This document shows positions 53,192 through 62,600 of a stretch of DNA of 64,000 nt, piece after piece. The notes beneath the pieces are model-generated. The model was not told the origin of the DNA and made no database searches. It saw nothing but the letters and a program-made list of their open reading frames with translations. The first letter of the stretch is position 1. Every line of letters starts with the position of its first letter. The stretch is from Chitinophagales bacterium. GTDB taxonomy: Bacteria > Bacteroidota > Bacteroidia > Chitinophagales > Chitinophagaceae. The stretch is from the NCBI GenBank assembly GCA_017303835.1, contig JAFLBI010000001.1:2666001-2730000 (forward strand). The letters are read 5' to 3'. Position numbers and translations under genes: made by a program.

Positions 53192-53611
53192 TTATTTAAT
53201 CAGGATAACTGTTCCTGCAATGATCAGTGCAGCACCAATCAAGAGTTTTGGTGTGATGGGCTCATTCAGTAATAAATAAGAGAGTAGAAACGTAATTAGG
53301 ATACTGCCCTTATCAATAGTAGATACCACAGATACATTCGCAGTCTTCATCGCTTTGAAAAAGAATATCCAATAAACTGCTGTTGATACGCCCGCCAGTA
53401 CAAACCAGAACAAAGCTTTTTGTGGAATGGCTTTAGCATCCTTGAATCCACCTGCAATCCATGCATTCATTACTACAATAAAAAACAGAACCCCTGTTCT
53501 GATGGTCAGTGCCAAGTGTTCATTGGCTTGTTTCATACCCATTTTAGCGAAAACCAATGCTGCACCACCGGTGAGCGTAGATAAAATGGCATAATATACC
53601 CAGGTCTGCAT
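53192..53611 (-). CDS. EamA family transporter (single repeat)
   Basis: A 139-aa membrane protein, one half of a typical ten-helix EamA transporter. A-I-L-S-T-L-T-G-G-A-A-L-V-F-A-K-M-G and the final L-L-L-N-E-P-I-T-P-K-L-L-I-G-A-A-L-I-I-A-G repeat ends are as in EamA. Single-repeat forms dimerise. Start at MQTWVYY; the upstream part of the open frame is not transmembrane and is improbable. Confidence 0.85.
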   Translation of the reverse strand: MQTWVYYAILSTLTGGAALVFAKMGMKQANEHLALTIRTGVLFFIVVMNAWIAGGFKDAKAIPQKALFWFVLAGVSTAVYWIFFFKAMKTANVSVVSTIDKGSILITFLLSYLLLNEPITPKLLIGAALIIAGTVILIK

Positions 53612-53793
53612 AAGCAAATTTGTATGGCAAAGTAGGCATTTGTGCCAAATCCTGTGTATTAGCCCTTGGTCGCCAATCATCACAAAATAAAGCCGTTGAT
53701 CATTTTGGAATCTGGTATTATTTTTTTAAGTAGTTGAAAAACAACGATTTATATTCTGTACAATATCTGAGGTCGCACATTACCTAAAAAAAC

Positions 53794-53820
53794 TTGGTAC
53801 TATGTGTTGCATAGTACCAA
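53794..53820 (+). promoter_or_regulatory. PadR-type palindromic operator
   Basis: TTGGTACTATG-TGTTG-CATAGTACCAA: a perfect 11-bp-arm palindrome with 5-nt spacer. It covers the -33 region (TTG 53807-53809, 20 nt, then CATCTTTG 53830-53837 as -7). A regulator bound here would block RNA polymerase. The PadR gene of the operon is the obvious candidate. A second small dyad, GTTGTC-N7-GACAAC, lies at 53839-53857. Confidence 0.7.
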
Positions 53821-53894
53821 ATAAATCCCCATCTTTGTGTTGTCAATGGGAGACAACCAAAAGACAGCATTCAAAAACATTTAAACATATTATC

Positions 53895-54080
53895 ATGAAA
53901 ACGAACAACAACAACCTGCTCATCCAACTGGATAAATCATCCATGGAGCAACTGACTGCCGAAGTAAGAGAAACTTTGGCCAAAGAAGTGAAAACTGCTG
54001 CCAAGCAATTCAGTGCTGCTGATTTGTGGAAGATCCGCAACATGCGCCGCATTTCTGCTCAGCGTCTTCACTTAGCTTAA
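53895..54080 (+). CDS. Small protein at the head of the PadR/PspC operon
   Basis: A 61-aa protein (MKTNNNNLLIQLDKSSMEQL...). The middle is a charged helix (Q-L-T-A-E-V-R-E-T-L-A-K-E-V-K-T-A-A-K-Q-F) and the end basic (R-N-M-R-R-I-S-A-Q-R-L). No membrane segment, no known domain that I recognise. It lies after the palindromic operator and before the PadR gene and is therefore likely co-transcribed with it. An upstream in-frame extension would overlap the operator region. Confidence 0.65.
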   Translation: MKTNNNNLLIQLDKSSMEQLTAEVRETLAKEVKTAAKQFSAADLWKIRNMRRISAQRLHLA

Positions 54081-54125
54081 GTCACGTCAATTCTGCCGAA
54101 AGGCCCAACCAATAAAAACAAGGTT

Positions 54126-54494
54126 ATGGATATACAAAACACACAAAGTCAGATGCGAAAGGGGGTACTGGAATTCTGTATCCTGTCCATCATACGTCAG
54201 GGCGAAGTGTATCCGAGTGATATTGTAGACAGAATGAAGGTAGCCAACCTGCACATTCTGGAAGGAACACTCTATCCCCTGCTGACCAGATTGAAAAACG
54301 CAGAACTCCTGACTTACCGCTGGGTAGAAAGCAACAGCGGCCCCCCGAGAAAATATTTCTCCATGACTGAAAAAGGTATTGCATTCTATGGAGAGCTGGA
54401 GCGTACATGGAAGGAACTGGCCGATGCGGTAGCCGCACTTACCCAGCCTTTCGAGGTAACTGCAGCCAATACCGAAAACCAAACCCAACTCTAA
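54126..54494 (+). CDS. PadR family transcriptional regulator
   Basis: A 122-aa winged-helix repressor: the Q-M-R-K-G-V-L-E-F-C-I-L-S-I-I, Y-P-S-D-I-V-D-R-M, G-T-L-Y-P-L-L-T-R-L-K-N-A-E-L-L-T-Y and S-G-P-P-R-K-Y-F-S-M-T-E-K-G features are standard PadR. It most likely binds the palindrome upstream of its own operon. The PspC gene begins 18 nt downstream. Confidence 0.95.
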   Translation: MDIQNTQSQMRKGVLEFCILSIIRQGEVYPSDIVDRMKVANLHILEGTLYPLLTRLKNAELLTYRWVESNSGPPRKYFSMTEKGIAFYGELERTWKELADAVAALTQPFEVTAANTENQTQL

Positions 54495-54512
54495 CCGCAA
54501 ACTAGACAAATC

Positions 54513-56702
54513 ATGAAAAAGGTAATCAATATCAACTTCCAGGGCAGGGTTGTTCCCATCGAGGAATCTGCCTATGACATACTGAAGCAGTATGTGGAAA
54601 GTCTGAGACGTTTCTTTGCCAATGAGGAAGGTCGTGATGAGATCATCAACGACATCGAAAGCCGCATCGCTGAATTATTTGGCGAGATCCTCAAGAAAGG
54701 CAGTACCTGCATCACTGATGATGATGTAAACCAGGTAATCGCCAGCATGGGTCGCCCCGAAGAATTTGAAGGTGAAGAAAGCAAAGTGCAATCACAGCTT
54801 GGCTCTGAGCAAACTAGCAGCAGCCAGCAGCAATCCATTCCACAGGATGGTCCACGCCGCTTGTACCGCGATGAGAACAACAAAGTACTCGGTGGTGTGT
54901 GTGCTGGTTTTGCCAACTATTTCGGGATCGATCCATTGATTGTGCGCATACTCGCTATCGTAACCATTGGTGTGGTGCTTATTCCTTACATCATACTTTG
55001 GGTAGCATTACCCAGCAGCGCATCTCAGGTAATTGGTGCCACACGTAAGCGCCTCTTCAGAGATACTGAAAGCAAGATTATTGCAGGTGTGTGTAGTGGT
55101 TTGGGCCATTATTTTGGTGTAAATGCCTGGATTCCCCGTGCATTGTTCCTGATACCCTTTATTTCTTTCGCTTTCAAGTGGTTCTCTTATGGTCCTTTTG
55201 ATGTACCACATTTTGTAAGCTTCTCATTTAGCCCCGGTGCTACCATTATCTATATCATTCTCTGGTTGGTATTACCTGAAGCAGTAACTGCAGCAGACAA
55301 ACTGGAGATGAAGGGTGAGAAAGTAGACTTGAATAATATCAAGCAAACTGTGCAGGGTGATCTGGAAGGTTTCAGAGAGCGTGCTGAAAAATTTGGTACA
55401 GAGGTAAAAGATAAAGCTGTGCAGTTTGGTCAGGAAGTTTCTGATCGTGCTAAAGCCGCAGCCCCTGAAGTAGCAGCTGTTGCCAAGAAAAGTAGTCGCG
55501 GTATTGCAGGCATATTTATTCTGCTCTTTAAAATATTTGCATACTTCATTGTAGGTGTTGTACTCTTCACTATCGTAGTATCTCTGTTTGCAGTAGCAAC
55601 TGTATTCACTTCACTGTTGCCAGTTAAAACCTACCTGATTCGTGGAGATTCACAAAGCCTGATGGTATGGGGTACATTGATCTTCTTTGTGTGGGTGCCT
55701 GTTATTGGTGTCATCACCTGGATCATCCGCCGCATTGCCAATATTCGCAAGAATGGTAATACCATGGCTTTTGCCTTCACTGCTCTGTGGATTATTGGAT
55801 GGTTCTTCTTTGTGAGCCTGCTGGCTTCGCTGAGTAAGGATTTCAGATACAGAAATATTCCTCTTGAAGAAACTGTAGTGCTGAGTAATGCCAAAGTAGA
55901 TAAGCTTGAATTGAAGACTTTACCTCCTACGGTATACTATGGTACAGATGATTGGTTTAAGCTGGAGCCTTTTGCTTCTTTTGATGAAGACACTGTGTAT
56001 GTGAGAAATATCCGTGTGCGCATCATCAAATCAAATACGGATAGCTTCCGTGTAACCACTACCAGACTGGCGCAGGGTAGAACAAGAAATGAAGCCGATA
56101 GCCGTGCAGCACGCATTCGCTTTAATCTTACACAAAACGACACACTACTTTTGCTGGATAAGGGTATTCAGATTACTCCTCAGGAGAAATTCCGTAATCA
56201 GCGTGTGGTAATTACAGTGGCCGTTCCGGTTGGTAAGCGTATCAAGATCAGAGAAAGTGTGGGTTGGGGTAATGATGTACGTGTAGATTTTGGTCGTGGC
56301 TATGATGATGGCTGGAATTTCGAAAGAGATGATGAGTGGAATGGTTATAACAGCTGGAGACATGATGTGGAATATGTGATGACGAATGACGGACTCAAGC
56401 GTGTAGACAATAAAGATGATGAAGACCGTAATAGTGAAGATGCTGTAGAAGAGTACCGTAAGAGCCGTGAGCAGTTAGAGCGTGAGATTGAAGAGCAGCG
56501 TCTTGAACTGGAGCGTAAACAAAACGAGCTGAAAGAAAAGGAAAAAGAACTGGCTAAGCCTGTTGATAGCATCCCAGTAAAGAAAGAAGTGAAAGAGAAG
56601 TATCGCTATCAGCGTTCTACAGCTGCAGGTTATTTGAACAGAAAAGAAACCATCAGCTATCAGCATCAGGAAAATCCTTTGTTAGAAAGATTCTCTCTTT
56701 GA
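54513..56702 (+). CDS. PspC domain protein with two PspC modules
   Basis: A 729-aa membrane protein. A soluble N-terminus (about 1-100, with acidic helices) is followed by two PspC domains (R-R-L-Y-R-D-E-N-N-K-V-L-G-G-V-C-A-G-F, about 115-170, and K-R-L-F-R-D-T-E-S-K-I-I-A-G-V-C-S-G-L, about 180-255), further transmembrane helices near 335-430, a large strand-rich periplasmic domain (about 450-600) and a C-terminal coiled-coil (about 645-690). This is a Bacteroidota form of envelope-stress PspC regulated by PadR. Neighbours define an operon. Confidence 0.92.
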   Translation: MKKVININFQGRVVPIEESAYDILKQYVESLRRFFANEEGRDEIINDIESRIAELFGEILKKGSTCITDDDVNQVIASMGRPEEFEGEESKVQSQLGSEQTSSSQQQSIPQDGPRRLYRDENNKVLGGVCAGFANYFGIDPLIVRILAIVTIGVVLIPYIILWVALPSSASQVIGATRKRLFRDTESKIIAGVCSGLGHYFGVNAWIPRALFLIPFISFAFKWFSYGPFDVPHFVSFSFSPGATIIYIILWLVLPEAVTAADKLEMKGEKVDLNNIKQTVQGDLEGFRERAEKFGTEVKDKAVQFGQEVSDRAKAAAPEVAAVAKKSSRGIAGIFILLFKIFAYFIVGVVLFTIVVSLFAVATVFTSLLPVKTYLIRGDSQSLMVWGTLIFFVWVPVIGVITWIIRRIANIRKNGNTMAFAFTALWIIGWFFFVSLLASLSKDFRYRNIPLEETVVLSNAKVDKLELKTLPPTVYYGTDDWFKLEPFASFDEDTVYVRNIRVRIIKSNTDSFRVTTTRLAQGRTRNEADSRAARIRFNLTQNDTLLLLDKGIQITPQEKFRNQRVVITVAVPVGKRIKIRESVGWGNDVRVDFGRGYDDGWNFERDDEWNGYNSWRHDVEYVMTNDGLKRVDNKDDEDRNSEDAVEEYRKSREQLEREIEEQRLELERKQNELKEKEKELAKPVDSIPVKKEVKEKYRYQRSTAAGYLNRKETISYQHQENPLLERFSL

Positions 56703-56728
56703 TAAACTCGGTTGAAGTTGGGAATAAA

Positions 56729-56768
56729 GCGTCCCGCGCTGGTCGCGGTGTGGGACGCTCCCTTTTTT
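56729..56768 (+). terminator. Terminator after the PspC gene
   Basis: GCGTCCC (56729-56735) pairs with GGGACGC (56752-56758), with an inner CGC/GCG pairing, followed by TTTTTT at 56763-56768. Confidence 0.85.
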
Positions 56769-56781
56769 AAAACCTTTTGCT

Positions 56782-57165
56782 ATGAGAAAAACATACCTGA
56801 TTATTGGCGCTTTGGCTATTGTATCTATAAGTATTGTTGCTTATTGTGCGTATGATCAATACTGTGAAGCGAGAATGCACAGAATGGTGAAGAAGCAATT
56901 GATACAAATGCCGGTTTTCGCGGAAATAAACAGAATGGCAGATTCAATGGCCAACAGTACAGGAAATACCACAAACGTGGTTGTGAACTTTGATGGCAGT
57001 AATTATGCGACTATAGGTATTAAGGAAAAAGCATCGAGTTTCTTCAAGAAAAGCAAAAATGGCCGCGAGGTAAGGTATCAGTACAACCTGAAAAATTATG
57101 CAGTGGTCATGTTCGATGAATCTTCCGGAAAGATTCTTGGTGTTGACCGTATGGGTCGTCCGTAA
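56782..57165 (+). CDS. Membrane-anchored hypothetical protein (127 aa)
   Basis: One N-terminal transmembrane segment (about 5-25) and a soluble C-terminal part containing an amphipathic stretch and a final G-K-I-L-G-V-D-R-M-G-R-P. No recognised family. It lies between two terminators, so it is probably monocistronic. Confidence 0.65.
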   Translation: MRKTYLIIGALAIVSISIVAYCAYDQYCEARMHRMVKKQLIQMPVFAEINRMADSMANSTGNTTNVVVNFDGSNYATIGIKEKASSFFKKSKNGREVRYQYNLKNYAVVMFDESSGKILGVDRMGRP

Positions 57166-57191
57166 AGAACAGTTGGTTTTTATTCAGATAT

Positions 57192-57220
57192 ACAGCAGGT
57201 TTGAGCAGCCTGCTGTTTTT
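57192..57220 (+). terminator. Terminator upstream of gcvT
   Basis: ACAGCAGG (57192-57199) pairs with CCTGCTGT (57209-57216), followed by a T-rich run. It ends the transcript of the 127-aa membrane protein gene. Confidence 0.85.
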
Positions 57221-57245
57221 ATTTTTTCACCCCCCTTGCTTCACC

Positions 57246-57253
57246 TATTTTTG
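57246..57253 (+). promoter_or_regulatory. -7 element of gcvT
   Basis: TATTTTTG fully matches TAnnTTTG and lies 17 nt before the ATG at 57271, giving a very short leader. Confidence 0.55.
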
Positions 57254-57270
57254 CGCCTCAATCGATTGCC

Positions 57271-58356
57271 ATGAAGCAAACACCTTTTACACATAAGCAT
57301 ATTGCACTGGGCGCCAAAATGGCTGCTTTTGCTGGATACAATATGCCGATCAGTTATTCCGGTATTAATGATGAACATGCAGCAGTGAGAAACAATGCAG
57401 GTGTGTTTGATGTAAGCCATATGGGCGAATTCATCCTGAAAGGCCCAGATGCGCTTGACTTGATTCAGCGTGTTACCAGCAATGATGCGTCCAAACTTAC
57501 CAATGGTAAAGCACAGTATTCTTGTTTGCCCAATGAAGAGGGTGGTATTGTAGATGATTTGCTGGTATACTGTGTGGAGGAAAACAATGTATACATGCTG
57601 GTGGTGAATGCTTCCAATATTGAAAAAGACTGGAACTGGATTAGTGCGCGCAACACAAAGGGTGTTGAAATGCACAATATCAGCGATAAAACAGCTTTAT
57701 TGGCCGTACAGGGTCCTAATGCAACAAAGATTCTGCAAACACTAACAGCAATGGATATTATGAACCTCAAATACTACACTTTCGCTAAGGGTGTATTTGC
57801 AGGCGTAGAAAATGTGCTGGTAAGTGCAACCGGCTATACCGGTGCGGGTGGTGTAGAAATTTATTTTGAAGACAAGGACGGTAACGCCGATAAAATCTGG
57901 GATGCCATTTTTGAAGCGGGTGCATCTGCTGGTATCAAACCAATTGGTTTGGGGGCACGTGATACATTACGTCTTGAAATGGGCTATTGTTTATACGGTA
58001 ACGATATTGATGATACTACTTCTCCATTAGAAGCAGGACTCGGTTGGGTAACCAAGTTTACCAAGGATTTTACTGCACGCCCGATACTGGAAGCACAGAA
58101 AGCAGCGGGCCTTGCGCGTAAGCTGGTTGGTTTTGAAATGATCGAGCGTGGAATCCCTCGCCATGACTATGCAATCAAAGATGCTGCTGGTAATGTAATC
58201 GGTAAGGTTACTTCTGGTACGCAAGCGCCTTCGCTGGGTAAGGCGGTTGGTCTTGGTTATGTGGCTTTATCGCATGCAGCGATTGATAGTGAGCTATTCA
58301 TTGATATTCGCAATACTCCGGTGAAAGCCAAGGTTGTTAAATTTCCTTTTGCCTAA
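57271..58356 (+). CDS. gcvT: Glycine cleavage system aminomethyltransferase T
   Basis: A 361-aa T protein that transfers the aminomethyl carbon to tetrahydrofolate. Typical segments are visible: H-V[15 protein letters not shown], [33 protein letters not shown] and [14 protein letters not shown]. The H protein is encoded separately at 41647. Confidence 0.97.
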   Translation: MKQTPFTHKHIALGAKMAAFAGYNMPISYSGINDEHAAVRNNAGVFDVSHMGEFILKGPDALDLIQRVTSNDASKLTNGKAQYSCLPNEEGGIVDDLLVYCVEENNVYMLVVNASNIEKDWNWISARNTKGVEMHNISDKTALLAVQGPNATKILQTLTAMDIMNLKYYTFAKGVFAGVENVLVSATGYTGAGGVEIYFEDKDGNADKIWDAIFEAGASAGIKPIGLGARDTLRLEMGYCLYGNDIDDTTSPLEAGLGWVTKFTKDFTARPILEAQKAAGLARKLVGFEMIERGIPRHDYAIKDAAGNVIGKVTSGTQAPSLGKAVGLGYVALSHAAIDSELFIDIRNTPVKAKVVKFPFA

Positions 58357-58379
58357 TGCCGGCTGAAATAAAAAGACAG

Positions 58380-58408
58380 AAGCTCCGTTTTTACACGGAG
58401 CTTTTTTT
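58380..58408 (+). terminator. Hairpin abutting the RlpA start
   Basis: AAGCTCCGT (58380-58388), loop TTTTAC, ACGGAGCTT (58395-58403) with T-run to 58408, immediately followed by ATG at 58409. The GGAG Shine-Dalgarno of the next gene (58397-58400) lies in the 3' arm, so the stem could also hide the ribosome binding site. Confidence 0.8.
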
Positions 58409-58774
58409 ATGAAACAATACTGCTGCTTACTCATACTTTTTGCCCTGCTCTCAGCATCCTGTGGGCGTTATGTAACAAAAACAGGGAAAGCCTCTTATTA
58501 CGGAAATGAATATGATGGCCGTAAAACGGCCAATGGCGAAGTATTTCGGCAGAGTAAGCTTACTGCTGCGCACAAAAAATTGCCTTTTGGTACTCAGGTT
58601 CGTGTAACCAATCTATCTAATGGCAAAACTGTTGACGTAAGAATTAATGACCGCGGTCCTTTTGTGGCTGGAAGAATTATTGATCTCAGTAGATCTGCTG
58701 CAGAGGAAATTGGCATGGTTCGTCAGGGTGTGGCCAAAGTAAAAATTCGCTATAAGCGGAAAAAAGACCGTTAA
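58409..58774 (+). CDS. rlpA: RlpA family septal lytic transglycosylase-like lipoprotein
   Basis: A 121-aa lipoprotein (lipobox L-L-S-A-S-C) with the double-psi barrel: [37 protein letters not shown] and N-D-R-G-P-F-V-x-G-R-I-I-D-L-S. RlpA cuts glycan strands lacking stem peptides. No C-terminal SPOR domain, so it is a short form. Confidence 0.92.
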   Translation: MKQYCCLLILFALLSASCGRYVTKTGKASYYGNEYDGRKTANGEVFRQSKLTAAHKKLPFGTQVRVTNLSNGKTVDVRINDRGPFVAGRIIDLSRSAAEEIGMVRQGVAKVKIRYKRKKDR

Positions 58775-58788
58775 GCCTTTTCAGGGAT

Positions 58789-58796
58789 TATCTTTG
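58789..58796 (+). promoter_or_regulatory. -7 element of comB
   Basis: TATCTTTG, a full TAnnTTTG match, ends 6 nt before the ATG at 58803, so the transcript probably begins at or near the start codon. Confidence 0.5.
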
Positions 58797-58802
58797 CGGC
58801 CC

Positions 58803-59522
58803 ATGAGTAAGCCCTATCTGCATACTGTTTTATCGCCCAAGTTGCTGGATATCTATGATGTGCAAGATGCTGTTGTCGTGATTATCGATGTGTTTCGTGC
58901 TACATCAACCATTGCAACTGCCTTATACAATGGCGCAACCAGGGTGATTCCGGTAGATGCTGTAGATAAGTGTATCGAAATCGGCAAAAAAACTGGCGGT
59001 ATCACAGCGGGTGAAAGAGATGGTAAAATCATTCCCGGTCTGGCGCATGGCAATTCTCCTGCAGAATACCCACGCGAATTCATTGAAGGCAAAACCTTGG
59101 TGCTAACTACAACCAATGGTACCAAATTGCTGCACATGGCTTTGAACAAAGGCGCTGCAGAAGTGATCACAGGTTCATTCCCTAATCTAACTGCGGTTTG
59201 TGATTATCTGGCTTCCTGCAATAAGCATGTATTATTGGGATGTTCAGCCTGGAAGGATCGTTTCAATCTGGAGGACACATTGTTTGCAGGTGCGGTTATC
59301 AATCGTATTCAGCAAAATTTTACGATTCACTGCGATAGTAGCTTGATGGCTGCCGACATGTACAACCTGCACAAAGACCACATGTACGAATTCATCCGCA
59401 AAACCACCCATTGGCATAGGCTATCTGCATTTGGTTTGGAAAAGGATTTAGAGTACTGTGCTACCCCTGATTTGGCACCTGTGTTGCCCATCTACCGCAA
59501 CGGTGATCTTGTTTGCGGATAG
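58803..59522 (+). CDS. comB: 2-phosphosulfolactate phosphatase family protein (ComB)
   Basis: A 239-aa protein of the ComB family. Typical segments are V-V-I-I-D-V-F-R-A-T-S-T-I, A-G-E-R-D-G, G-F-x-x-G-N-S-P-type (here H-G-N-S-P-A-E-Y), T-T-T-N-G-T-K and C-S-A-W-K. ComB hydrolyses 2-phosphosulfolactate in coenzyme M biosynthesis. Bacteroidota homologues probably serve sulfonate or other metabolism, since no other coenzyme M gene is visible here. Confidence 0.88.
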   Translation: MSKPYLHTVLSPKLLDIYDVQDAVVVIIDVFRATSTIATALYNGATRVIPVDAVDKCIEIGKKTGGITAGERDGKIIPGLAHGNSPAEYPREFIEGKTLVLTTTNGTKLLHMALNKGAAEVITGSFPNLTAVCDYLASCNKHVLLGCSAWKDRFNLEDTLFAGAVINRIQQNFTIHCDSSLMAADMYNLHKDHMYEFIRKTTHWHRLSAFGLEKDLEYCATPDLAPVLPIYRNGDLVCG

Positions 59523-59654
59523 AATGCCCACATTTCATACACATTTCATAGGATTTGCTTTTTTCAGCAGCCAACATTTCTTTATTTTACAGATTCACCT
59601 TTTCTGAAACGAAATTGTTCGTGGTTAAGGTGTTAAAGCAAGTCCTGAGTTTTT

Positions 59655-62600
59655 ATGGCACTACCTTACCTGATCAAACATATATACAACAGTGGAACCG
59701 ATGAAGTCATCCGCAGAGGGAAAAAGATTCACGCGCTGGGCAATGTGGAATTAACAGATTACGATGATTTGATGAGCGCAGCTACCATGCGCGTGAAAGA
59801 CGATAGTTACAGCACGTATTACAAAGTATACATCACCCAGTTCCGCGATCCAAAAACAGTTTCACTTCGTTGTACTTGTCCGTATAACCTGGGCGAAATT
59901 TGTCGCCACAAAGCAGGCGCATTATTTGCACTGCAGGAGATGATTGATAAGAATCTGCTGGGTGATCGTGACACAGTTTACGATCAAAAGCATACTGTTG
60001 TAAAGATGAAGCATATTGACCTGAAGATGATCCGTATGATCACTAGTCAGGATGTCTATGCTGCAGCAGAAGAATATTTACGTAGCAATAAAGCCAATAT
60101 TCTTTTCGCAAAAGATGAAACAGTAAAAGCGGAATTGGATTGGGAAGGCAATACCTACACACTTGTTTTACATAAAAACGAAGAGCGCAATTTTGATACC
60201 AGTTGTAATTGTGCCAGTGATGATAAGCATCCCTTATGTGTACATAAAACCATTTTGTTTTTGCAATTGGTGAATGCACATGGTGCCAATTACTTCGATT
60301 CTATCCGTAACTGGGATAAGGAGAAGAATAAACTGCTGGCCCTCTACGGTTATTCACTAGATGATGATCTCACCGGAAAATTTGACTTTACCTATACTGA
60401 TGGAAAGCCATTCCTGCGTGTGTTGGATACCAGTATTAAGCGGGTGGGACAAATTGCCAATGCTTCAGACTTCAAGAACAGACCAGAGCCAGCTGTAACG
60501 CCGGTGCTTACAGAAACACAGGAGGAAGAGATAGAAAGAACCCAGTTGAAATTGGGTATTGTCTTCGCAACCAATGAGCATCAATATCCTTATGTTCAGA
60601 TAGAGGCAGTACAAGGTGAGCCTAATGATAGCTTGCAGGCTTACGCAGGCAAGACCGAAAAGATAGACTTGGCGAAGTTTGTGAATACCGAAGTGTTTGA
60701 TGAAAATGATAAGGGACTGATTCAGCAGTTACGCAAACTCATGCCTAATGAAGTGAGTCGTTACCTGAACAGGAATTCCCCCTTCAGTGGTATCTGGGAA
60801 AATATTATTCAACAGCACGATGATGAGTTGCCGGAAGAAACACGTCACCTGATTGTTGAATACCTCTTCCCCAAGTACAAGAAATTGTTTACTGAACTGG
60901 CTGATAGTGGCTTTGTATTCTATCTGCCGGAGAAAAAACCATTCACTACTGCCAATCTAAAGCAAGCTACTGTTGCTGCAGCAGCTATTGCGCCAGAGTT
61001 TCAGGTGAGTGCTACTAAAGAAGGCTATCAGATTCGATGCTTTGTGAAGTTGCCATTGGCTACACCGGCTTTGGAAGAAAATGAAAGCACTGCTTCGCTT
61101 TTGTTCAAATGGCAGCATCAATTTTATCTGTGGCAACGCGTAGAAGACGTAATGGTGACAGAAAAATTCCTGCCTTCAGGGAAAATTACCGTTGCCAAAG
61201 AGGACTGGCCTAAATACTTGCGCGAAGTAGTATTGCCATTAACCAAGGAGTACCATGTGCAGTTTGCCAATGTGCAGAAAGAAGAACTCAAGGATGTAAA
61301 ACCTGAAGTGAAGGTTTTGCTGAAAGAAAAAGGTGAGTACCTCATCTTCCAACCCATCTATACTTATCGCGGATATGAAGTGCGCAGTACAGATAAGGAG
61401 CGCATTGTAATTCCTGAGATGGATAAGCTGCTGATCATTCAGCGCAATATTCCAGCAGAGAAAATGGCGATGGAGAAGATTGCCTCGCTGCATTCTTCTT
61501 TTGTACAAATCAATGATTCGGATGCATTGGCTTTGAAAGGAACCGATGTATTAAAGAATAACTGGTTCTTTCTTTTTGTAGATGCGGTAAAGGACATGAA
61601 CCTGCCGGTATATGGTTTTGAAGCGTTGAAACATTTCCGTTTTAACACAGCCAAACCTTCTACCAAGATTTATATCAGCAGTCATACCGATTGGTTCGAT
61701 GCCAAAGTGGAAATTCATTTCGGCGAACAGAAAGTAACGGTGGCTGATGTAAAGAAAGCATTAGCCAATAAGCAACAATATGTGCAGCTGGATGATGGCA
61801 CACTCGGTATTTTACCGGAAGAGTGGATTCGCAAATACTCTTTACTCTTTAAAGTGGGTGAGGGTAAAGCATCTCACTTGAAACTGAGTAAGTATCAGTT
61901 CAGTGTTATTGAAGAATTGTATCAGCAGCGTGATGAAGAAGAATTGTTCTTTAAGCTGGAGGAGAAATACGAGAAGCTGAAAGAATTTCATGAGATTAAA
62001 TCAATTCCAGCTCCTCAACACCTCGAACCTATTCTTCGACCTTACCAGATTAGTGGTTTTCAATGGTTGAATTACTTACGCGAAGTAGAATGGGGCGGTA
62101 TTCTGGCTGATGATATGGGTTTGGGTAAAACCGTTCAGGCCCTTGCTTTTTTACATCATTTAAAGCAGCAAAACAAAACGCTGAAAGCATTGGTTGTTTG
62201 CCCCACAACACTGATGTTCAACTGGAGTAATGAAATTCGAAAATTCACGCCAGAGCTGCGCTTCTATGTGCATCATGGAGGTGCAAGAACCAAGGAAGAC
62301 CTGCATCAAAATGAAGTGGATGTGATCATCACCACTTACGGCACACTGCGTAGTGATATCAAACATTTTCTGGAAATGGATTTTGATTATGTAGTGCTGG
62401 ATGAAAGTCAGGCCATCAAAAATCCATCCAGTAAAGTAGCAAAAGCGGCCTGCTTATTAAAAGCAAAGAACCGTTTGTGCTTAAGTGGTACGCCATTACA
62501 GAATAATACCTTCGACATTTTTGCCCAGATGAATTTCCTTAACCCGGGTATGCTGGGTTCAATGGAATTCTTCAAGCAAGAATTTGCTGTACCTATTGAT

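Noticed and set aside
59533-59558. Tandem CATTTCATA repeat before the SNF2 gene.
   Set aside because: Only two copies in AT-rich sequence with no link to a promoter element.
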